A DNA stretch of 64,000 nucleotides from Bifidobacterium aerophilum (GTDB lineage: Bacteria > Actinomycetota > Actinomycetes > Actinomycetales > Bifidobacteriaceae), in contig NZ_WHZW01000005.1 of assembly GCF_010667685.1 (NCBI RefSeq), forward strand, positions 62,001 to 126,000, written 5' to 3'. Each line of letters opens with the position of its first letter. Within the stretch, counting starts at the first letter, position 1. The notes beneath the pieces are model-generated. The model saw nothing but the letters and a program-made list of their open reading frames with translations. It did no database searches and was not told the DNA's origin. A program made the position numbers and the translations under genes. This document shows, one piece after another, positions 59,301-64,000 of this stretch.

Positions 59301-60404
59301 GATGCCGCCGAACTTCTGCTGACCGGCCTCGAGACCGGCGAACACGGAGGTCTTCGGGTCGATGCCGAGGCTCTTGGCGTGTTCCGCCGAGCTCTTGAGC
59401 ATGTCGCCGCTGTACCAGTAGTTGAGGAAGATCGAATCGGAGATCTTGCCCTTGGTCGGATCCTGCACATACGGCGAGTTGGCATCGTTGAACATGTTCT
59501 GGTAGCTCACGTAGCCGTTCGGGTAGGTCGCGGAGTCATACCACTGAATGTAGATGCCCTGATCGGTGACCTGCTTCATGAAGTCCTGGTAGGCGGCCGT
59601 GTCGGCGGCGCTCACCGCGGATTCCTGGTTGACGAAGTAGCCGTCGAAGCCGTAGTACTTGGCGATCTCGACGAGCTTGTCGGCGACCGGATAGGTGCCG
59701 TCCTCGCGCTTGCCCTGCAGCAGGTCCTTGTAGGTCTGCTCGCCGCGGTCGTTGCCGGAGTAGAAGATCGTGGCGATCGACTTCGCGCCGTTCTTGTGGG
59801 CGGCGTTCGTGTAGGCGGCGTTCGGCAGGTTCAGCGTGCCGAACTCGAACCACTTCTGGGTCCAGTCGGACTGCGCCTTGTCGTCGTACAGGCCCTTGGG
59901 CACGTTCGCGGTCGGCTGGCCGTGCCAGGTGCCGTAGTAGTCGGTGTACTGCCAGTAGTTGAACAGGTACTGCGAGAACACGTTGTTGTCGTGGAACGAC
60001 TCGAAGAACGCGTTGCCGTAGTCGCCGGCGAGGTTGAACATCTCCGTGTCGGCCGGCAGGTTCGGGTCCTTCTGGGTGGCCGAGTTCGCCGCGATGCGGC
60101 TCTGCAGCGGCACGCGAGAGCGCAGGTACTGCGAGTCCTTGTCGGCGGCCGGGTCCCAGTTGAGGATGTCGAGGCCGGTGTAGCCGTGCTGGTACGGCTG
60201 GTGTTCGCCGGCCGCCTGCTCGGGGTGGCTGGTGTCGGCGTACTTGCCACCCCACGGCATGGTGTCGGTGGCGTTCGCCGGCGCGACCAGCGCGCTCAGC
60301 GTCGCCATCGACAGCACGGCCGCGAGGCCCGCACGCAGCCAACGTCGCGTGCGGCGGGCCTGGGCACTGGCGTGCCCGGTCTGATTGCCTGAGGACAATC
60401 CCAT
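56364..60404 (-). CDS. GH85 endo-beta-N-acetylglucosaminidase, cell-wall anchored
   Basis: 1,346 residues. Cuts the GlcNAc-GlcNAc core bond of N-glycans outside the cell. Signal peptide with a twin-Arg-like basic start (about 1-45). GH85 barrel from about 70 to 400, with catalytic Asn259 and Glu261 in DGYFVNQES. Beta-sandwich and fibronectin-like domains follow (about 600-970), then a bacterial Ig-like domain (about 1040-1120), three FIVAR repeats (about 1125-1290), a Gly/Lys/Asp linker and a sorting signal: LSSTG, a hydrophobic helix and RKRM. LSSTG departs from LPXTG. ATG 60404 follows AAAGGAG. Probably functions with the GH18 gene 280 bases upstream. Confidence 0.94.
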   Translation of the reverse strand: MGLSSGNQTGHASAQARRTRRWLRAGLAAVLSMATLSALVAPANATDTMPWGGKYADTSHPEQAAGEHQPYQHGYTGLDILNWDPAADKDSQYLRSRVPLQSRIAANSATQKDPNLPADTEMFNLAGDYGNAFFESFHDNNVFSQYLFNYWQYTDYYGTWHGQPTANVPKGLYDDKAQSDWTQKWFEFGTLNLPNAAYTNAAHKNGAKSIATIFYSGNDRGEQTYKDLLQGKREDGTYPVADKLVEIAKYYGFDGYFVNQESAVSAADTAAYQDFMKQVTDQGIYIQWYDSATYPNGYVSYQNMFNDANSPYVQDPTKGKISDSIFLNYWYSGDMLKSSAEHAKSLGIDPKTSVFAGLEAGQQKFGGISKNANYMNVNLDENGKPYVSLAALGTDFVSHELGDDKKVYPKYQNEVFDRERRLWTGSSTGEAGTTDISDDYIDDGTSGDGWEGFASQIAERSVVGGPVFSTSFNTGHGLEWRDAGKQTSDQQWGNINLQDILPTWQWWIDAKSDPLEADFDYGKDYVAAPRFAYTKVGAYEGGDSLVLSGKLASDNTMRLYKTDLDVKDGTKVDLTYNKLKSDDSKLQLALIFADDTKAVVPVDVADGSATDGWKTATADLSEYAGKKIATLGLIVKAGANPIDDYQINVGKLTVSDGAAYTPAAPTGFKVERAYADSDELTVKWDLADYSTTKNYLLYLDDTFLGGRYDDTLYVKHLPAKTGTLKLYAVGADGSRSLAAEASLDEAAAVSDVKVEPGKDGNFKVSWTNPQVSGEKTVTVSSDTGSWRYASEPFSKTVKVAADQSEVTISNVPVDGSRYVLTVDNAGGATAAEAGAFADATVEPYPACSVSWNGKWVTLVRPETQDWRYLYMTEKWTDENGEQQEKQLGASYTYSQNTPPITGIIRGRTTPNSYTKSVADGHELWVQVEDYNGNKTEPVKVPTADEIAEGCTVADPTQPDASKSELAAVDGEAVADGKATRTVTAVVKDSFGNPLTGKDVTFELADGIAAADGNTTVKTDASGVATLNVISSKEGAYTVKAKLGDAEIGKGVTVGFKAVPADKSQLQAAVDAAKGLTETDYTADSWKVFDEALKAAEAVLADANATQDQVNTAALKLNAAANGLVAKAPVAVKAALAVAVDAAKAIDLSQFTDDSAKAVSDALAKAEAVLADANATQQQIDEASKALRDAVAGLVGKTVPAAKGALAAAITAAKQLDKTDYTAESWDAVAKALKKAEGVLADANATQDQVNAARADLVKAIEALKPAAVKPGEGDGDKKPGQGEGDKQPGDNAGTKPGNGSDDKTAADKGAQQGALSSTGASVVAAVGGVVMLLVAAGVTIVARKRM
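56664..57126 (-). repeat. Three FIVAR-coding repeats inside GH85
   Basis: The motif coding for EAVLADANATQDQV recurs three times (near 56670, 56885 and 57095), about 210 bases apart, with nearly identical DNA (GGTGGCGTTCGC core). Copies two and three are the most alike, a possible site of slippage. Confidence 0.7.
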
Positions 60405-60652
60405 GGTTATCTCCTTTGGTTCTTCCGTCGGTGCGGAAACCGTTGCCGTCCCGCATGGTTGCGGAGCGGTCGGGCACGTGCCGCTCGTCGCGGCTCGCGC
60501 CCCGGGACGCGGCGGCTCTCTCAGCCTCCGCCGCATCCCAAGTCTGTTGGGCTGCGGGTGCGGGTCCGGTCTCAGGAGGCTCACCCCCGAACAGGACCAT
60601 CCACGCACCCGTTTTATTTATTCATTGAATTATCAAAGTCTGGCTAGAAAAG

Positions 60653-60680
60653 AACCCGGCCGGGCGGACCCGGTCGGGTT
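60653..60680 (-). terminator. Intrinsic terminator of the GH18 gene
   Basis: A 12-bp stem AACCCGACCGGG/CCCGGCCGGGTT (one G-T pair) with a 4-base loop, then CTTTTC on the minus strand, 4 bases after the GH18 stop. Confidence 0.8.
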
Positions 60681-60684
60681 GCGG

Positions 60685-62361
60685 TTACCTGCGACGGCGC
60701 ACGGCGAGCGCGCTCACGCCGGCGAGCGCCAGCATCGCGGCGACGGACACCGCGACGGACACCGCGGAGCCGGTGTTGGCGAGGTTGCCGGGCTTGGCGG
60801 CCGGCTTGGCCTCGGTCTTGTCGTTCTTGTCGGTGTCGGGCTTGGTCGGCTCGTCCTTGCCGTCGTCCTTGCCGGGCTGCTCCGGTTCGGGCTCGGCCGG
60901 GGTCGCGGCCTTGATCGCGGTCTCGAGCGCGCCGGTCCAGGAGGCGACCTCGTCGGCGGTGTACAGCTTGCCGGTCAGGCCGGCGATCGCCGTTTCCTTG
61001 GCGGTCTTCAGCGCGGCGAGCGCGTCGCCGTCCGTCTTGCCGTCGGCGATGAGCTTGTCGGCCTGGGTCAGCGCCCTGGTGAGCGCGGCGGTGTCGATGC
61101 CGGTCAGGGACAGTTCCAGCGTCGGGTCGTACGTGTTGCTGTAGCCTTCGTTCCAGTCGCCGCCGAGGACGGCCTTGTTCACCTCGTACAGGTTCGTGGC
61201 GTCGGTCACGGCCTGGCGGGTTTCGGCCGGCACCTCCTTGGTCAGGGACATGCGGTCGAGGAAGTGGTCGGCGGCGGCCTTCGCGTTCTCGAGGGACATG
61301 CCCTGGCTCTGCGCGATGGCGGTCTTCGTCCAGATCAGGTTCGACGGCTTGATGTGGGTCAGGTCGTCCTCGCTGTAGGTGCGGCCGTCACGGTCGAGCG
61401 CGTACACGAACATGCCGCCGAGGTTGTGCTCGTACGAGTACGAGGCGACGTCGTAGAAGTGGCTGTCGAGGTACGGCTCGGTCGCGTCGTGCCAGCGGTT
61501 GTTCATGTCGCCTTCCTCCGGGAAGGTCAGGCCGGGCACGAACTTGGTCGAGTCGATGAACTGCTCGTACGTGGCGGCGGCCTTCGCGGTGCGCTTCGAG
61601 TCGGAGCCGTACTGCTGGTAGGCGACGTAGTCGAAGCAGTCGGCCACGTTCTCGAACGGGGCGGTGTAGCTGCCGTTGGTGTCGTACAGGAACATCGTGC
61701 CGTCCGGATCGCTCGACTTGGGGCCGATGCGCTTGGACAGCGACTTGATGACCTGGTCGGAGATCGCCACCTGGGATTCGTCCGGATAGGTTTCCATGTC
61801 GATGTCGAGGCCGTCGAGGCCGACCGAGGTCATGTACGTCTCGATGACGTAGTCGGCGTAGGCGTCGTAGTCGGCCTCGGTGGCGGTGTCGACGGTCTTG
61901 CCCTGCTCGACGATCCACTTCTTGAAGCCGTTGACCATCACGCCGCTGTAGTCGAGGCCGCGCACGAGCTTGATGCCGCGGCTGTGCAGGTACGGCGCGT
62001 AGTCGCTCTTGAGCTTGTCGTAGAACGGCTGGGCCGCGGCCTCCTGGCCGCTCGGCACGTAGCTGAACACGTTGACGACGTCGATGCCGTACGGGATGTC
62101 GTACATGGAGATCCAGTTGTCGTCCGGCAGATCGGTGTTCACGCCCTTCATGGTCACGTCGCGCCATGCGCGGTAGTACACCATGAAGTGCTTCTTGGCG
62201 CCGCTCTCGGCGACCGCCGCGGCGGGGGCATCCCCCTCCTGCGCGTAGGCGGCCGCACCGGCGGCCAGCGAGCCGCCGATCATCATCGCGGCGGCGACCA
62301 CTCCGGCCGCGAGCCGCCGTCCGATGGACGGGCGTCCTTCACTGCCTTGTGCGAAACGCAT
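60685..62361 (-). CDS. GH18 endo-beta-N-acetylglucosaminidase (EndoBI-like), cell-wall anchored
   Basis: 558 residues. Releases whole N-glycans from glycoproteins at the chitobiose core. Signal peptide about 1-40. The GH18 catalytic motif DGLDIDME is at Asp183-Glu190, with Glu190 as acid and Asp188 as helper. A short three-helix domain (about 395-480) may bind sugar or cell wall. A Glu/Pro/Lys/Asp linker, LANTG, a membrane helix and RRRR form a sorting signal. ATG 62361 follows AAAGGAG. Own terminator, so it is made separately from GH85. Confidence 0.93.
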   Translation of the reverse strand: MRFAQGSEGRPSIGRRLAAGVVAAAMMIGGSLAAGAAAYAQEGDAPAAAVAESGAKKHFMVYYRAWRDVTMKGVNTDLPDDNWISMYDIPYGIDVVNVFSYVPSGQEAAAQPFYDKLKSDYAPYLHSRGIKLVRGLDYSGVMVNGFKKWIVEQGKTVDTATEADYDAYADYVIETYMTSVGLDGLDIDMETYPDESQVAISDQVIKSLSKRIGPKSSDPDGTMFLYDTNGSYTAPFENVADCFDYVAYQQYGSDSKRTAKAAATYEQFIDSTKFVPGLTFPEEGDMNNRWHDATEPYLDSHFYDVASYSYEHNLGGMFVYALDRDGRTYSEDDLTHIKPSNLIWTKTAIAQSQGMSLENAKAAADHFLDRMSLTKEVPAETRQAVTDATNLYEVNKAVLGGDWNEGYSNTYDPTLELSLTGIDTAALTRALTQADKLIADGKTDGDALAALKTAKETAIAGLTGKLYTADEVASWTGALETAIKAATPAEPEPEQPGKDDGKDEPTKPDTDKNDKTEAKPAAKPGNLANTGSAVSVAVSVAAMLALAGVSALAVRRRR

Positions 62362-62504
62362 ATATAATCTCCTTTGTTGTTTCCTTCTATCGGGTGACAA
62401 CCCGCAGCCTTGCAGGTTGCGTTGATGGCGGTCGGTATCGACGGCCGCCATCCGGGGTTGCGATGCGGTTCCGACGCGTCGCGACCCCACATTCATTTCT
62501 CCCC

Positions 62505-64000
62505 CTAACAGCCCCGTGGCAACGTGGCCGTAACGGGATCGGTCATGCGCGCGTCCAGCGAGCACGTCACGCGCACCTCGCCGTCTCCGGCGTCGCGCAA
62601 ACGGTCGAACGGCACGCGCAACGTGACGTCGTGGCGCTCCCCCGCCGCCAGGGTCACGGTCGTCGAACCGACGAGCATGGCCAGACGCGGGATACGCCGG
62701 CCGCCGCTGACGTGCGCGAACAGGTTGAGCGATCCCGAAGCGGGCTTCTCCCCCGCCGTCACCGGGACCGTCACGACGAGGGACCGGATCTCGCCGTCCG
62801 CCGAGGCGAGCGGCGTGCCGGCCGTGACACCATTCAGCGAGCCGAGGCCGTGTCCGAACGGACGCAGCACGGGCTGCACCGCGTCCTTGTAGACGCCGGC
62901 GGCGCTTTGACGATCGTTGTACCGCACCGGCACGGCGCCCGGAAACGCGGGCAGCGTGACCGGCAGACGACCGGGCATCGTCGAGCCGTCGACAAGCGCG
63001 TCGGCGACGGCCTGCGGTCCGAACTGGCCGGCGTACCCGGACCAGATCACCGCGCAGGACCGTTCGATCACATGCGTGAGGACGTGCGCGCGTCCGCAGA
63101 CGGCGACGGATACGATCGGCGCGGACGTCCGTTCGGCGATGGCGTCGAGCTGAGTGTCCTGCCCCCACGGCAGGCGGATGTCGGCAAGGTCGACGCCTTC
63201 GCCGCAAGTCGCGCCGTATTCGGCGACGGCCTTCGCCGCACCGTTGTCGTCGAATTCGCTGTCGTAGCTGCGTTCGCTGGTGCCGCCGCAGACGAACACG
63301 ACCAGTGAGGCGCGCGTCCAGTCGCCGGCCGGCAGATCATCCGGCTTCGCAGCGAGCAGCACGCGGCCCGCACCGAGCCGGGAGACGAGTTCGCGGTAGA
63401 CGCTCGACTGTTCGTCGGCCGGCAGCGGTGCGGTGTAGTCGCCGAGGAAGCATCCGAAGTCGTCGGCGAACGGACCGGCCACGATGACGGGGCCGAGCTG
63501 CGCACCGGCTGGATCGCGGCGTACGCGACCGATGATCGCACGCACGTCGGCGAGCGACGTGCCTGCGTCGGCACCGTCGTCGATGAGCGTGATCGCCTCG
63601 CGCGCCATGATGCGCGCCTGTTCGCGACCTTGCTTGAGCGCGGCGTCGATCGCGTCGGCGTCCGGCACGGCGATGACCGCGGCGTCCTCGCCGTCGGCCG
63701 GCAACAGTCCGAAGCGGCTTTTCAGTTCGAGCACACGCCGCAGCGAACGGTCGACCGCGGCGACGACCGTCTCGTCGTCGGCGTATTCGGCCAGATGGGT
63801 GAAGCCTTCGTCCCACAGGGACATGTCGACGCCGGCGAGCAACGCGGCGCGGCCTGCCGCGGGGATCGATCCGGCCATGTCCTCGAGACGGTCCACGGCC
63901 AGCCCGTCGGCCATGATGATGCCGTCGAAGCCGAGTTCGCCGCGCAGATAGTCCTTGAGCAGCCACGGGTTCGCGCAGCACGGCACGGAGTCGATGTCGT
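62505..64000 (-). CDS. GH3-family beta-glycosidase (5' end beyond window)
   Basis: About 498 residues visible; the N-terminus is outside the window. The part seen starts inside the barrel with SVPCCANPWLLKDYLRGELGFDG and the nucleophile Asp in IIMADGLA. A GH3 C-terminal alpha/beta sandwich (VVFVCGGTSERS, VSVAVCGRAHVL, WSGYAGQFGPQAVADALVDG) and a fibronectin-like domain follow. Best described as beta-glucosidase/beta-xylosidase-like GH3; specificity unknown. No sorting signal at the C-terminus, so probably cytoplasmic. Stop at 62505, 144 bases before the GH18 start. Confidence 0.9.
   Translation of the reverse strand, partial: DIDSVPCCANPWLLKDYLRGELGFDGIIMADGLAVDRLEDMAGSIPAAGRAALLAGVDMSLWDEGFTHLAEYADDETVVAAVDRSLRRVLELKSRFGLLPADGEDAAVIAVPDADAIDAALKQGREQARIMAREAITLIDDGADAGTSLADVRAIIGRVRRDPAGAQLGPVIVAGPFADDFGCFLGDYTAPLPADEQSSVYRELVSRLGAGRVLLAAKPDDLPAGDWTRASLVVFVCGGTSERSYDSEFDDNGAAKAVAEYGATCGEGVDLADIRLPWGQDTQLDAIAERTSAPIVSVAVCGRAHVLTHVIERSCAVIWSGYAGQFGPQAVADALVDGSTMPGRLPVTLPAFPGAVPVRYNDRQSAAGVYKDAVQPVLRPFGHGLGSLNGVTAGTPLASADGEIRSLVVTVPVTAGEKPASGSLNLFAHVSGGRRIPRLAMLVGSTTVTLAAGERHDVTLRVPFDRLRDAGDGEVRVTCSLDARMTDPVTATLPRGC

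Noticed and set aside
56661..60392. A 1,243-codon open frame antisense to GH85
   Set aside because: Its protein is an Ala/Val/Gly/Arg mix without motifs, and it mirrors the codon bias of the real gene. High-GC DNA gives such frames. The minus-strand frame has a signal peptide, GH85 motif and sorting signal.

Overview
The window is high-GC actinobacterial DNA and almost certainly comes from a Bifidobacterium. Reasons: a GH112 galacto-N-biose/lacto-N-biose phosphorylase with NahK and GalT2, a GH127 beta-L-arabinofuranosidase of the HypBA1 type, sugar ABC importers without their own ATPases, many LacI and ROK regulators, and cell-wall-anchored GH18 and GH85 endoglycosidases. The species cannot be fixed by reading alone. 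I found no rRNA, tRNA, CRISPR array, phage or transposase gene.

Layout. (1) 1-4801: a secreted multidomain GH2 beta-galactosidase, cut by the left edge. (2) 5148-10392: a TPP riboswitch and a thiamine operon (thiM, a thiE-thiC fusion, thiD, a thiamine-binding-family protein). (3) 10496-20152: an MFS transporter, a NarL-type two-component system, a multipass membrane protein, a single-pass low-complexity protein and a 961-aa transglutaminase-like protein. (4) 20273-23873: nagA and nagB, divergent from a NagR-type ROK regulator. (5) 24053-36542: an L-arabinofuranoside locus with GH127, an ABC importer, a LacI regulator and two tandem GH51 genes, the first frameshifted. (6) 36699-46324: an lnp-type locus with ROK kinase, galT2, nahK, GH112 phosphorylase, two permeases and a solute-binding protein. 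(7) 46612-56031: a cutC homologue and a mannose/N-glycan section with a ROK regulator, PfkB sugar kinase, VOC protein, FHS-type transporter, GH125 alpha-mannosidase, AGE-family isomerase and LacI regulator. (8) 56364-64000: surface GH85 and GH18 endo-beta-N-acetylglucosaminidases and a GH3 glycosidase cut by the right edge.

How the parts fit. The surface GH85 and GH18 enzymes would cut N-glycans from glycoproteins. GH125 would trim mannose inside the cell. The AGE-family protein could turn mannose into fructose, and the PfkB kinase would give fructose-6-phosphate for the bifid shunt. GlcNAc-6-phosphate feeds NagA and NagB, and galacto-N-biose/lacto-N-biose feeds the GH112-NahK-GalT2 route. 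GH127 and GH51 release L-arabinofuranose from plant glycans.

The regulatory DNA is unusually readable. One 49-base element (37/49 identical, ungapped) lies upstream of both nagBA and the nahK operon. A GAAAACGTTTTC palindrome sits just downstream of three promoters of the arabinoside locus. Two further operator types link the ROK and LacI genes of the mannose section to GH125. Three convergent gene junctions each carry a tandem pair of long hairpins.
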